Positions 15,477 to 24,834 of a stretch of DNA of 64,000 nt are shown here, in pieces. Position numbers and translations under genes: made by a program. The stretch is from Massilia sp. CFBP 13721. GTDB lineage: Bacteria > Pseudomonadota > Gammaproteobacteria > Burkholderiales > Burkholderiaceae_D. The notes under the pieces were generated by a model that did no database searches, had not been told where the DNA came from, and saw nothing but the letters and a program-made list of their open reading frames with translations. Each line of letters starts with the position of its first letter. Position 1 is the first letter of the stretch. Location of the stretch: NCBI RefSeq assembly GCF_014842025.1, contig NZ_JACYUY010000023.1, positions 1-64,000 of the forward strand. Direction: 5' to 3'.

Positions 15477-18206
15477 ATGAAGAACACCGCCAAGACACTG
15501 ACATTGACAGCAAAGAAAGCGCCGGTCAAGAGCACCACGGCCCAGCTGGCAGTGCCTAAAACCGCGACCTCCTACTTCCTCGAAACGGAAGCGGCGGCCA
15601 AGGTAACGGTGGTCAAGACCCGTTCGCGCCTGGCGACGCTCAAAGCCCAGGCCGATGAGATCCTCGCGGCCGGCGCCGCCATGGCTGCGGCCGAGCCGGC
15701 CCCTGCGCCGGTCGCCGTCGAGCCGGTCGCCGTTGCACCGGCTCCGGCCGCGCCAGCGCCGGTTGAAGTCGTTGCCGAGCCGGTGGCCGAGTTTGCCGAC
15801 GCCGCACCTGCAGCCGAATTCGCAGCCGAAGCCGACCAGTACCAGGTCACCGCCGCGGCCGCGCCTGGGCCGGTCCCCGCGCCGGTGCCAGTGATCGTGC
15901 GCAAGCGCGGCTCGAAGCTGGCCGCCCTGAAATCGGTCGAAAACGCCGAAGCCGCAGTGCCGGTCGCCGCAACCGCCGTCGCCGCTGCGCAAGCCCCTGC
16001 GCCGGTTGCAGACGAGGCACCGAAAGTGGTCAAGGCGCGCGTCGCCCGCCGCATCGAGCCGCAATCGACCGTGATCCAGACCGCCGGCAGCTCGGTCAGC
16101 AAGACCACCGACGCCGCCACGCTGGCCGCGATCGATACCACCGGCTACCTGCTGCCGCAAGTGAAGGTGCCGGGCCGCCGCGGCCGCAAGCCAAGCGAAT
16201 TCACGCCCGAGAACGACGAAGTGGCGGCGCTGAACGCCGTCGAACGCGCCGAACTGAAGGCCGTCTCGAAGGCGCGCGAGCGCAAGGCCAAGGGCATGCC
16301 CTCGCTCGGGACCGAAACCGGCTTCTCGGAGGCGGAACTCGAAAAGCGCCGCACCCAGCTGCGCAACCTGATCAACATGGGCAAGGAGCGCGGCTACCTG
16401 ACCCATGCGGAGATCAACGACCACCTGCCGGAAAACATCATCGATCCGGAAGCGATCGAAGGCATCATCGCGACCTTCAACGACATGGGCATCGCCGTCT
16501 ACGAGCGCGCGCCGGAAGCGGAAATGATGCTGCTGTCGGATAACGCCGTGACCCCGACCAGCGAAGACGAAGTGGAAGCGGCCGCCGCGACCGCGCTGTC
16601 GACCGTCGACTCCGACTTCGGCCGCACGACCGACCCGGTGCGCATGTACATGCGCGAAATGGGCGCCGTCTCGCTGCTGACGCGCGAAGGCGAGATCGAA
16701 ATCGCCAAGCGCATCGAGCAGGGCCTGAAGGACATGGTACAGGCGATCTCGGCCTGCCCGACCACGATTTCGGAAATCATCACGCTGTCGCACAAGATCG
16801 CCGCCGACGAAATGAAGATCGACGAAGTCGTCGACGGCTTCGTCGACCACAACGACAGCGCGCCGGCCCCGGCCGCCGCGCAAGCCAAGGCCGCCGCGTC
16901 GGACGAGGACGAAGAAGAAGAGGAAGAAGTCGAAGAGGAAGAAGACGGCGACGCCGCCGGCGGCGCGGCCGGTTACTCGACCGAGCAGCTGGCGCAGCTG
17001 CGCCGCAGCGCGCTGGAAAAATTCGCCCTCATCGAAGAGCAGTTCGACCGCATGGGCCACGCGTTCAAGACCAGCGGCTACGGTTCGCCGGCCTATGAAA
17101 AGGCGCAGGAAATCATTTCGAACGAGCTGCTGGGCATCCGCTTCACCGCGAAAGTCGTGGAAAAGCTGTGCGACACCCTGCGCGGCCAGATGGACGAAGT
17201 GCGTTCGATCGAACGCGCCGTGCTCGACATCTGCGTGAACCGCTGCGGCATGCCGCGTGCCCACTTCATCAAGGTCTTCCCGGGCAACGAGACCGACCTG
17301 GAATGGGGCGACCGCGAAGTCGACTGCGCCTATCCGTACAGCGCCGTGCTGGGCCGTAACCTGCCGGCGATCAAGGAACTGCAGCAGCGCATGATCGACC
17401 TGCAGGCACGCGTGGCGCTGCCGCTGGCCGACCTGCGCAAGATCAACAAGCAGATGGCGGCCGGCGAGAAGCGCGCCCGCACCGCGAAGCGCGAAATGAC
17501 GGTCGCGAATTTGCGTCTGGTGATCTCCATTGCTAAAAAATACATCAACCGCGGCCTGCAATTCCTCGACCTGATCCAGGAGGGCAATATCGGCCTGCTG
17601 AAGGCGGTCGACAAGTTCGAATACCGTCGCGGCTACAAATTCTCGACGTATGCGACGTGGTGGATCCGCCAGGCGATCACGCGCTCGATCGCGGACATGG
17701 CCCGTACCATCCGCGTGCCGGTGCACATGATCGAGACGATCAACAAGATGAACCGCATCTCGCGCCAGATCATGCAGGAAACCGGCAGCGAGCCGGACCT
17801 GCCGACCCTGGCCCTCAAAATGGAAATGCCGGAGAACAAGGTTCGCGAGATCATGAAGATCGCCAAGGAACCGATTTCGATGGAAACCCCGATGGGCGAG
17901 GACGGCGATTCGCAACTGGGCGACTTCATCGAGGACAACACCACGCTGGCCCCGCTGGACGCCGCGCTGCATGCCTCGATGCGCAACGTGATCAAGGAAG
18001 TGCTGGACTCGCTGACCCCGCGCGAAGCGAAGGTGCTGCGCATGCGTTACGGCGTCGAAATGTCGAACGACCACACGCTGGAAGAAGTGGGCAAGCAGTT
18101 CGACGTGACGCGCGAGCGGATTCGCCAGATCGAAGCCAAGGCGATGAGCAAGCTGCGCCAGCCATCGCGTTCGGACAAGCTCAAAACGTTCTTGCACGAC
18201 AAATAA
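15477..18206 (+). CDS. rpoD: RNA polymerase primary sigma factor (sigma-70) with long N-terminal extension
   Basis: The housekeeping sigma factor directs RNA polymerase to -35/-10 promoters. It has 909 residues against 613 in E. coli. Residues 1 to about 285 are an extra Ala/Pro/Val-rich segment with basic patches. Region 1.1 starts near 287 (LRNLINMGKERGYLTHAEIN). Region 1.2 follows near 383 (TTDPVRMYMREMG), an acidic linker at about 478-492 and region 2 at about 675-745 with STYATWWIRQAITRSIADM. The last part is region 4 near 840-905, with TLEEVGKQFDVTRERIRQIE. The start has a strong ribosome-binding site (AGGAGAG). A strong terminator follows. Confidence 0.97.
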   Translation: MKNTAKTLTLTAKKAPVKSTTAQLAVPKTATSYFLETEAAAKVTVVKTRSRLATLKAQADEILAAGAAMAAAEPAPAPVAVEPVAVAPAPAAPAPVEVVAEPVAEFADAAPAAEFAAEADQYQVTAAAAPGPVPAPVPVIVRKRGSKLAALKSVENAEAAVPVAATAVAAAQAPAPVADEAPKVVKARVARRIEPQSTVIQTAGSSVSKTTDAATLAAIDTTGYLLPQVKVPGRRGRKPSEFTPENDEVAALNAVERAELKAVSKARERKAKGMPSLGTETGFSEAELEKRRTQLRNLINMGKERGYLTHAEINDHLPENIIDPEAIEGIIATFNDMGIAVYERAPEAEMMLLSDNAVTPTSEDEVEAAAATALSTVDSDFGRTTDPVRMYMREMGAVSLLTREGEIEIAKRIEQGLKDMVQAISACPTTISEIITLSHKIAADEMKIDEVVDGFVDHNDSAPAPAAAQAKAAASDEDEEEEEEVEEEEDGDAAGGAAGYSTEQLAQLRRSALEKFALIEEQFDRMGHAFKTSGYGSPAYEKAQEIISNELLGIRFTAKVVEKLCDTLRGQMDEVRSIERAVLDICVNRCGMPRAHFIKVFPGNETDLEWGDREVDCAYPYSAVLGRNLPAIKELQQRMIDLQARVALPLADLRKINKQMAAGEKRARTAKREMTVANLRLVISIAKKYINRGLQFLDLIQEGNIGLLKAVDKFEYRRGYKFSTYATWWIRQAITRSIADMARTIRVPVHMIETINKMNRISRQIMQETGSEPDLPTLALKMEMPENKVREIMKIAKEPISMETPMGEDGDSQLGDFIEDNTTLAPLDAALHASMRNVIKEVLDSLTPREAKVLRMRYGVEMSNDHTLEEVGKQFDVTRERIRQIEAKAMSKLRQPSRSDKLKTFLHDK

Positions 18207-18227
18207 GCCATCATTGGCTTGTCGAAC

Positions 18228-18263
18228 ATGCCGCCCGGTCGCTGACCGGGCGGCATTTTTTTT
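18228..18263 (+). terminator. Rho-independent terminator of rpoD
   Basis: ATGCCGCCCGGTC (18228-18240), a GCT loop and GACCGGGCGGCAT (18244-18256) form a 13-bp perfect stem followed by T residues to 18263. It lies 22 bp after the rpoD stop. Confidence 0.95.
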
Positions 18264-18474
18264 GCCCGTTCATTGTAGGGATAGGCCACAAAAGCGCATG
18301 CCTATTGTGGATTTCCCGTAGTCCGTCGCACGGGCGCAACCGTCGTCGATTCAATTTGTTTCTGCAATGTATCCGTTTCCACCCATAGCTCATTTCCATG
18401 TAGCATCACGCCCTTTTTCACGTTCCCCCATCGCGACCCGCCCGCGCAGGCGCGCGCATTACCAGAGAACCTTT

Positions 18475-19203
18475 ATGTCTGACGATACCAAATCGCCCTC
18501 CCGTCGGAGCCTGATCAAGAGCCTCGTGTTCATGCCGATGGGTGTCGGCGTGGCCGGCGCGCTGCAGAGCTGCGGCAAGGCCGGAGCCACGGCCGCCGCC
18601 GGCGCGCCCGAAGGCAAGCCCGATGCCTACACGCCGAGCTTCTTCAACGCGGCCGAATGGGCCTTCCTCGGCGCCGCCGTCGACCGCCTGATCCCGCACG
18701 ACGAACACGGCCCCGGCGCCATCGAATCCGGCGTGCTCGAATTCCTCGACCGCCACATGAAAACCCCGTACGCGAATGGCGGCATCTGGTACATGCAGGG
18801 CCCGTTCCTGGAAGCGCCATCCGAGTTCGGCTACCAGGGCAAGCTGCCGCTGTGCGACATCCTGCGCGTCGGCATCAAGAGCATGGACGCGTATTGCGTC
18901 AGCAGTTTCTCCGGCAAGAAGTTCGCCGACCTCACGCCGGTCAAGCAGGACGCGCTGCTCAAGGACATGGAAGCCGGCAAGATCAAGCTGGCCGACATCT
19001 CGTCGAAGCTGTTCTTCAGCAGCCTGCTGAACGAAACCCGGAATGGCTATTTCGCCGACCCGAAACACGGCGGCAACAAGAACATGGGTGCCTGGAAGAT
19101 GATCGGCTACCCCGGCATGCGCGCCGATTACCTCGACTGGGTCGAGGTGCGCGACAAGCCGTACCCGATCGGACCGGTGGACCTGGCAGGACGCAGAGGA
19201 TAA
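18475..19203 (+). CDS. Gluconate 2-dehydrogenase subunit 3-like protein (gamma, Tat-exported)
   Basis: This 242-residue small subunit of a membrane-bound FAD dehydrogenase has a twin-arginine signal (SRRSLIKSLVFMP) and a following LQSC. The gamma subunit carries the Tat signal and escorts the folded flavoprotein across the membrane. The mature part has the family patterns FFNAAEWAFLGAAVDRLIP and LFFSSLLNETRNGYFADP, ending in GYPGMRADYLDWVE. The start at 18475 (MSDDTKSP) fits the Tat signal; upstream in-frame codons are not signal-like. It is the first of a gamma-alpha-beta operon, 10 bp before the GMC gene. Confidence 0.9.
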   Translation: MSDDTKSPSRRSLIKSLVFMPMGVGVAGALQSCGKAGATAAAGAPEGKPDAYTPSFFNAAEWAFLGAAVDRLIPHDEHGPGAIESGVLEFLDRHMKTPYANGGIWYMQGPFLEAPSEFGYQGKLPLCDILRVGIKSMDAYCVSSFSGKKFADLTPVKQDALLKDMEAGKIKLADISSKLFFSSLLNETRNGYFADPKHGGNKNMGAWKMIGYPGMRADYLDWVEVRDKPYPIGPVDLAGRRG

Positions 19204-19213
19204 GGAACAGAAC

Positions 19214-20989
19214 ATGGCAATCGCAAAAAACAAAGTGGACGCCGTCATCGTCGGCATGGGCTGGACCGGTGCCATCATGGCCAAGGAACTCACCGACGCC
19301 GGCCTGAGCGTGGTCGTGCTCGAGCGCGGCCCGGACCGCGACACCCAGACCGACTTCGCCTATCCGCGCGTGGTCGATGAACTGGAAGGTTCGATCCACC
19401 GCAAGTACCTGCAATCGCTGGCGCAGGAAACCGTCACCATCCGCCACGGCGTGAGCGACACCGCGGTGCCGTACCGCCAGATGGGTTCGTTCAAGCCGGG
19501 CACCGGCGTCGGCGGCGCCGGCAGCCACTGGTCGGGCTGCCATTTCCGCGCGCTGCCGGAAGACTTCAAGGTGCGTTCCAACCTGGAGCAGCGCTACGGC
19601 AAGAACTTCATCCCGGCCAACATGACGGTGCAGGACTTCCCGGTCACCTATGAAGAGCTGGAACCGCACTTCGACCATTTCGAGTACGTGTGCGGCACCT
19701 CGGGCAAGGCCGGCGTCATCAACGGCAAGCTGATCGAAGGCGGCAACCCGTTCGAAGGCTCGCGTACGCGCGACTTCGCGCTCGGCCCGAACCCGAACTA
19801 CCTCGGCGCCGAACTGTTCTACAAGGCTGCGCGCGAGATGGGCTACAACCCGTATCCGATCCCGGCGTCGAACGCCTCGGCGCCGTACATCAACCCCTAC
19901 GGCTGCCAGATGGGTCCGTGCAACGCCTGCGGCTTTTGCTCGGACTACGGCTGCCTGAACTATTCCAAGGCGAGCCCGAACATCTCGATCCTGCCGGTGC
20001 TGCGCGGGCGCGAGAATTTCGAGCTGCGTACCCACGCCCAGGTACTCAAGGTGAATCTCACCGCCGACAAGAAGCAGGCCACCGGCGTCACTTACCTCGA
20101 CGCCCAGGGCCGCGAAACCGAACAGCCGGCCGACCTGGTGCTGCTGTGCGCGTTCTCGCTGTTCAACGTCCACATGATGCTGGTCTCCGGCATCGGCACC
20201 GCCTACGATCCGGTAACCAAGACCGGCAACGTCGGCAACAACTACTCGTACCAGAACCTGAACCGCGTCTCGCTGTTCTTCGACGAGACTGTGCAGGCCA
20301 ACGGCTTCATCGGCATCGGCGGCGGCGGCACCACTTTTGACGACCTCAACGGCAACCGCAACGATTCGTCGAAAACCGGCTACATCGGCGGCGGCATCAT
20401 CTGGGCGCGCCAGCCGGGCGCCGGTCCCGTGCGCGGCATCGCCACCGCGCCGGGCGTGCCGAACTGGGGCAGCGAGTGGAAGAAGGGCGTCAAGGAAGCC
20501 TTCCGCCATTCGTTCTACTACGAAGTGCAGGGTTCGTGCATGTCCTACGACGATGCCTACCTGAGCCTGGACCCGACCTACCGCGACGCCTTCGGCCGAC
20601 CACTGCTGCGCATGACCTTCGACTGGCACGACAACGAGATCAAGGCCTCGCAATACCTGGTCGAAAAGGCGACCGACATGTGCAAGGTACTGGGACCGAA
20701 GGCGATGAAGGGCGACGCCAAGAAGGACGGCACGCACTACAACATCACCCAGTACCAGTCGACCCACACCTGCGGCGGCGCGATCATGGGCGCGAACCCG
20801 AAGACCTCGGCCCTGAACCGCTACCTGCAGTCGTGGGACGTGTCGAACGTGTTCGCACCGGGCGCCAACGCCTTCCCGCAAAACAACGGCTACAACCCGA
20901 CCGGCATGGTCGGCGCGCTGACCTACTGGTGCGCCAAGGCCGTGCGCGAGCTGTACCTGAAGAACCCGGGCCCGCTGGTGCAGGCATAA
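19214..20989 (+). CDS. GMC-family FAD-dependent dehydrogenase, catalytic subunit
   Basis: This 591-residue flavoprotein oxidises a sugar, sugar acid or alcohol in the periplasm. The FAD-binding GMGWTG loop is at 14-19. A Cys-rich stretch near 230-248 (GCQMGPCNACGFCSDYGC) resembles the [3Fe-4S] ligand region of FAD glucose and gluconate dehydrogenases. The C-terminal GMC domain has STHTCGGAIMG and PQNNGYNPTGMVGAL. It has no signal of its own; export would be through the Tat signal of its partner at 18475. The gamma-alpha-beta order equals that of FAD glucose dehydrogenase operons. The exact substrate cannot be read from sequence. Confidence 0.92.
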   Translation: MAIAKNKVDAVIVGMGWTGAIMAKELTDAGLSVVVLERGPDRDTQTDFAYPRVVDELEGSIHRKYLQSLAQETVTIRHGVSDTAVPYRQMGSFKPGTGVGGAGSHWSGCHFRALPEDFKVRSNLEQRYGKNFIPANMTVQDFPVTYEELEPHFDHFEYVCGTSGKAGVINGKLIEGGNPFEGSRTRDFALGPNPNYLGAELFYKAAREMGYNPYPIPASNASAPYINPYGCQMGPCNACGFCSDYGCLNYSKASPNISILPVLRGRENFELRTHAQVLKVNLTADKKQATGVTYLDAQGRETEQPADLVLLCAFSLFNVHMMLVSGIGTAYDPVTKTGNVGNNYSYQNLNRVSLFFDETVQANGFIGIGGGGTTFDDLNGNRNDSSKTGYIGGGIIWARQPGAGPVRGIATAPGVPNWGSEWKKGVKEAFRHSFYYEVQGSCMSYDDAYLSLDPTYRDAFGRPLLRMTFDWHDNEIKASQYLVEKATDMCKVLGPKAMKGDAKKDGTHYNITQYQSTHTCGGAIMGANPKTSALNRYLQSWDVSNVFAPGANAFPQNNGYNPTGMVGALTYWCAKAVRELYLKNPGPLVQA

Positions 20990-21005
20990 GAAGAAAAGGA
21001 TGACC

Positions 21006-22388
21006 ATGAGTTCCAAGAAAAAAATCCTGATCGGCGCCGTCGGCGCAGCCGTGCTGGTGTTCGCCGGTGCGCTCGGCTACGCGTTGACGCCGACCGAGAC
21101 GCGCGACATCGGGCCAGGCCCGGTGCTCGCCGCTAACTCCGCGGAAGAACAGCAGATGATCCAGGCCGGGCGCTACATCGCCGTCGCCTCGGACTGTATC
21201 GCCTGCCACACGACGCCGGGCGGCAAGCAGTTTGCCGGCGGGCGCGGCATCGAGTCGCCGATCGGCACGATGTACAGCTCGAACATCACGCCGGACAAGA
21301 AGACCGGCATCGGCAGCTACAGCCTGAACGACTTCGACCGCGCGCTGCGCCACGGCATCCTGCCGAGCGGCGCCACGCTGTACCCGTCGATGCCGTACCC
21401 GTCGTACGCCAGGATGACCGACCAGGACGTGCGTTCCCTGTACGTCTACTTCATGAAAGGCGTGGCGCCGGTCGAAGCCGCGAACCGCGGCACCGACATC
21501 GCCTGGCCGCTGTCGATCCGCTGGCCGCTGTCGATCTGGCGCAAGCAGTTCGCGCCCGCCGTCGCGCCGGTCGACATGGGCAAGTATGCCAGCGCCGAGA
21601 TGGCGCGCGGTGCTTACCTGGTGCAAAGCCTGGGCCACTGCGGCAGCTGCCACACGCCACGCTCCGCCACCATGAGCGAACTGGCGCTGGACGAATCCGG
21701 TCCGGCCTACCTGTCGGGCGGCACGCTGATCGACGGCTGGCTGGCCGTCAACCTGCGCGGCGACAAGGCCGACGGCATGGGCAACTGGAGCCAGAAGGAC
21801 ATCGTCGACACGCTGAAGGGCGCGCGTAACGCCCACAGCGCAGTGGTCGGCAGCCCGATGGCCGACGTGGTCTCGCACAGCACCCAGCACATGACGGATG
21901 CCGACCTGAACGCGATGGCGGTCTACTTGAAATCGCTGCCGGCATCGGGCGGCGAAAAGGCGACGTTCGTGGCCAATGACCAGACCGCGAAAGAGCTGTT
22001 TGCCGGCGTGCAGAAGGGCCGCGGCGCCGAGCTGTACCTGGACAATTGCGCGGCCTGCCACCGTACCGACGGCAAGTCGAACGCGATCGTCTTCCCTGCG
22101 CTGCCGGGCAACCCGACGGTGCTGGCGCAAGACCCGAGCTCGCTGATCCGCGTGATCCTGGCCGGCAGCAAGCTGCCGTCGACGAAGACGGCGCCGTCGG
22201 ACCTCGGCATGCCGGCCTTCGCCTGGCGCCTGTCGGACCCGGAAACCGCGCAACTGGCGACTTTCGTTCGCCAGAGCTGGGGCAACAACGCCCCGGCCGC
22301 TACCGGAGCCCAGGTGGCCACGGTGCGCAAGTCGGTCGACCACGAAGTCGCCAAGGCCGGCCACGCCGTTGCGCTCGAATCGAAGTAA
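21006..22388 (+). CDS. Triheme cytochrome c subunit (beta) of the GMC dehydrogenase
   Basis: This 460-residue membrane-anchored cytochrome accepts electrons from the GMC flavoprotein and delivers them to the quinone pool or an oxidase. The N-terminal helix (ILIGAVGAAVLVFAGALGYAL) acts as signal or anchor. Three heme c sites are CIACH, CGSCH and CAACH. The start at 21006 (MSSKKK) is preferred because AAAAGG then lies 6 bp upstream; the ATG two codons earlier has no spacing for it. It ends the operon, followed by a terminator at 22422. It is about as long as its paralogue at 11642-12910. Confidence 0.92.
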   Translation: MSSKKKILIGAVGAAVLVFAGALGYALTPTETRDIGPGPVLAANSAEEQQMIQAGRYIAVASDCIACHTTPGGKQFAGGRGIESPIGTMYSSNITPDKKTGIGSYSLNDFDRALRHGILPSGATLYPSMPYPSYARMTDQDVRSLYVYFMKGVAPVEAANRGTDIAWPLSIRWPLSIWRKQFAPAVAPVDMGKYASAEMARGAYLVQSLGHCGSCHTPRSATMSELALDESGPAYLSGGTLIDGWLAVNLRGDKADGMGNWSQKDIVDTLKGARNAHSAVVGSPMADVVSHSTQHMTDADLNAMAVYLKSLPASGGEKATFVANDQTAKELFAGVQKGRGAELYLDNCAACHRTDGKSNAIVFPALPGNPTVLAQDPSSLIRVILAGSKLPSTKTAPSDLGMPAFAWRLSDPETAQLATFVRQSWGNNAPAATGAQVATVRKSVDHEVAKAGHAVALESK

Positions 22389-22421
22389 GAAATCGATAAC
22401 GCCGGCCCTGCCGGCGACCGC

Positions 22422-22460
22422 AAAAAGCCGCCCGGGCCACTCGCCCCGGCGGCTTTTTTA
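22422..22460. terminator. Bidirectional rho-independent terminator
   Basis: AAAAAGCCGCC and GGCGGCTTTTTT flank a GC-rich centre (CGGGCCACTCGCCCC), giving a stem with A-tract and T-tract, able to work in both directions. It lies 34 bp after the cytochrome stop codon. Confidence 0.9.
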
Positions 22461-22483
22461 TTTCAGGAACGATGCACAGGCCC

Positions 22484-22651
22484 GTAAGGTGGGCGGCTAG
22501 ACCCATGAAGCATGCCTAGCCGCTGCATGGGTGCCGCCCACGCGTTCAACCACACTCGGAAACCTCGCGACAGATCACCGGCTGGCTGAACGCGTGGGCG
22601 GCGCAAACGCTTGTGGCTTGCAAACTGTAGAGGTATAGCCGCCCACCTTAC
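22484..22651. repeat. REP/BIME-like repeat (GTAAGGTGGGCGGC type)
   Basis: The outer arms GTAAGGTGGGCGGCTA (22484-22499) and TAGCCGCCCACCTTAC (22636-22651) are perfectly complementary. Inside, GCCGCCCACGCGTTCA and TGAACGCGTGGGCGGC form a second inverted pair. So two REP units face each other around about 35 bp of unique sequence. It sits between a terminator and the chemoreceptor gene in a 443-bp gap (22389-22831). Besides this repeat and the terminator I see only the presumptive promoter of the chemoreceptor. Confidence 0.85.
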
Positions 22652-22831
22652 AGGTCTCGGGCGCCCATTGCCATTGCATGTTTTATATCCAACCTCTCCC
22701 GAATCCGACCAAATCACAACAGTTCCTTAAAACTGTATAAACACTTCCCGCCAAACCGGTTGACGCCCCCGCGCGTGCACGGCGAAGATGCGACAAGGAA
22801 ACATTTCCACACATTCTCACAGCGACTTCCC

Positions 22832-24760
22832 ATGCCCGCCCAATTCCTCCGCCGCGCCTCCATCCGGACCAAGCTCATGCTCAGCATGGCCGCCTGCCTG
22901 CTGCTGTTCCTGCTGATCTCGTCCACTCTCAGCGTCGCGCTGACCGGCAAGGGCTTGCACGAGCGTGCCGTCGAGGGGGAGCTGCCGGCCGTCGTCAGCG
23001 CCATCCGCAACGATATCCTGCGCCAGGTCAGCGGCCCGGTCACCGCTTCGCTCGGCGTGGCCCACAACAGTTACCTGCATGCCTGGGAGCGCGACGGCCT
23101 GGCCGACAGCGGCCTGGATGCCTGGCGCGCCTACGCGGCCAAGATGAAGGCGCTGAACAAGGCGGTGACCGTGTTCTGGGCGTCGCCGGCCCAGATGAAG
23201 TTCATGGACGAGACCGGCCTTTCCTACATGATGGAAAAGGGCAGTCCGCGCGACGCCTGGATGGATGCCTTCCTCGCCACCGGCAAGCCGTATGAGCTCA
23301 ACCTCGACCCCGATCCGAAGACAGGCGAAATGAAGCTGTTCATCAATGCCCGCGTCGACGCCGGCGCGGGCAAGCTGGCGGTGGCCGGCCTGGGCTTGTC
23401 GGTCAAGGCGATGGCCGACGCGGTGCGCGCCCACAAGGTAGGCAAGTCGGGCCACGTCTTCCTGGTGCGTCCGAACGGCGCCATCGTCCTGCACCGCGAC
23501 CCGGCACTGGCCGACGGCGAGCACAACATCAAGGACTTGCCGGGCTTCGGCGCAGCCCTGGCAGGCACGCTGTTCGACAAGCGCGGCTTCGTCCACGCCA
23601 GCCACGACTCGCCGCTGGGTACCCTGATCGTCGCCTCCTCGTACATGCCGGAACTGGACGTGTACGTGGTCGCCGAAGTGCCGGAAGCGGAAGTGCTGGG
23701 CGACCTGGCGCGTTCGGCGACCATCGCCGCGCTGGTGGCCGGCGTGGTCGGCGGCGGCATCGGCATGTTCGTCATCTTCCTGGTCAGCCGCGCGATCGCG
23801 GCGCCGGTGGCGCGCGCCGCCGCCATGCTGGGCGAAATCGCCGACGGCAAGGGCGACCTGACGCGGCGCATGCCGGTCGAATCGGGCGACGAAGTCGGGC
23901 TGCTGGCCGACGCCTTCAACCGCTTCGTCTCGTCGCTGAACCATACGATGAGCGAAGTGCGGCGCAGCAGCCATGCGATCGCCGGCGCATCGAGTGAAAT
24001 CGCCGCCGGCAACATGAACCTGTCGCAGCGCACCGAAGCGCAAGCGTCGAGCCTGGAAGAGACGGCCGCCGCCATGGAGGAGCTGACCTCGACCGTGCGC
24101 CAGAACGCCGACAACGCGCGCCAGGCCAATACCCTGGTGCTCTCGGCCAGCGAGCAGGCGCAACGGGGCGGCGACGTGGTGGGCGAAGTCGTCACCACGA
24201 TGGGTTCGATCACCGCCAGTTCGCGCAGGATTGCCGACATCATCGGTGTCATCGATGGCATCGCTTTCCAGACGAATATCCTGGCGTTGAACGCGGCCGT
24301 GGAAGCGGCGCGCGCCGGCGAGCAGGGCCGCGGCTTTGCGGTGGTCGCCAGCGAGGTGCGCAACCTGGCGCAGCGCTCGGCCGCCGCGGCAAAGGAAATC
24401 AAGGAGTTGATCGACGACTCGGTCGGCAAGGTGGAGGCGGGCGCACGCCTGGTTGATACCGCCGGTGCAACCATGACTGGCATCGTGCAGGCGGTCGGCC
24501 GGGTGGCAAGCCTGATGCGCGAGATCGATGCCGCGAGTACGGAGCAAAGTCAGGGCATCGGTCAGGTCAACCAGACGATCGCGACAATGGACGACGCTAC
24601 CCAGCAGAACGCGGCCCTGGTCGAGGAAGCGGCGGCCGCCGCCGGCGCGCTGGAAGAGCAGACGGCGACGCTGGCGCGGGTGGTGGCCGTGTTCAAGCTG
24701 GAGGAGGGCGCAGCGCAAGGGGAGAAGCGCCATTTGCTGGCCGCTCCCGCTACCGTCTGA
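22832..24760 (+). CDS. Methyl-accepting chemotaxis protein
   Basis: This 642-residue transmembrane chemoreceptor has a first membrane helix at about 15-40 (LMLSMAACLLLFLLISSTL). A periplasmic sensor domain of about 255 residues follows, resembling the Cache type seen with GHVFLVRPNGAIVLH. The second helix is near 296-318, then come HAMP (PVARAAAMLGEIADGKGDLTRR) and the signalling domain. The conserved hairpin tip reads IDGIAFQTNILALNAAVEA, followed by ARAGEQGRGFAVVASEVRNL. No C-terminal CheR-binding pentapeptide is seen. The start at 22832 (MPAQFLRR) is chosen because it directly precedes the basic residues and helix 1. The ligand is unknown. Confidence 0.93.
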   Translation: MPAQFLRRASIRTKLMLSMAACLLLFLLISSTLSVALTGKGLHERAVEGELPAVVSAIRNDILRQVSGPVTASLGVAHNSYLHAWERDGLADSGLDAWRAYAAKMKALNKAVTVFWASPAQMKFMDETGLSYMMEKGSPRDAWMDAFLATGKPYELNLDPDPKTGEMKLFINARVDAGAGKLAVAGLGLSVKAMADAVRAHKVGKSGHVFLVRPNGAIVLHRDPALADGEHNIKDLPGFGAALAGTLFDKRGFVHASHDSPLGTLIVASSYMPELDVYVVAEVPEAEVLGDLARSATIAALVAGVVGGGIGMFVIFLVSRAIAAPVARAAAMLGEIADGKGDLTRRMPVESGDEVGLLADAFNRFVSSLNHTMSEVRRSSHAIAGASSEIAAGNMNLSQRTEAQASSLEETAAAMEELTSTVRQNADNARQANTLVLSASEQAQRGGDVVGEVVTTMGSITASSRRIADIIGVIDGIAFQTNILALNAAVEAARAGEQGRGFAVVASEVRNLAQRSAAAAKEIKELIDDSVGKVEAGARLVDTAGATMTGIVQAVGRVASLMREIDAASTEQSQGIGQVNQTIATMDDATQQNAALVEEAAAAAGALEEQTATLARVVAVFKLEEGAAQGEKRHLLAAPATV

Positions 24761-24834
24761 GCCATGCAATCGGACTGGCCGGGCACGTTCGGCAGTTGTA
24801 AGATCGAACATTGCCCTGTCATCCCGGAGTATGC

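Noticed and set aside
15300..18197. Very long open frame (965 codons) on the minus strand across rpoD
   Set aside because: It is the antisense frame of a high-GC gene. The protein is Arg/His/Leu-rich without domains, and rpoD on the plus strand is certain.
22817..24811. 664-codon minus-strand frame across the chemoreceptor
   Set aside because: Antisense to a complete methyl-accepting chemotaxis protein; composition typical of a codon-bias shadow.
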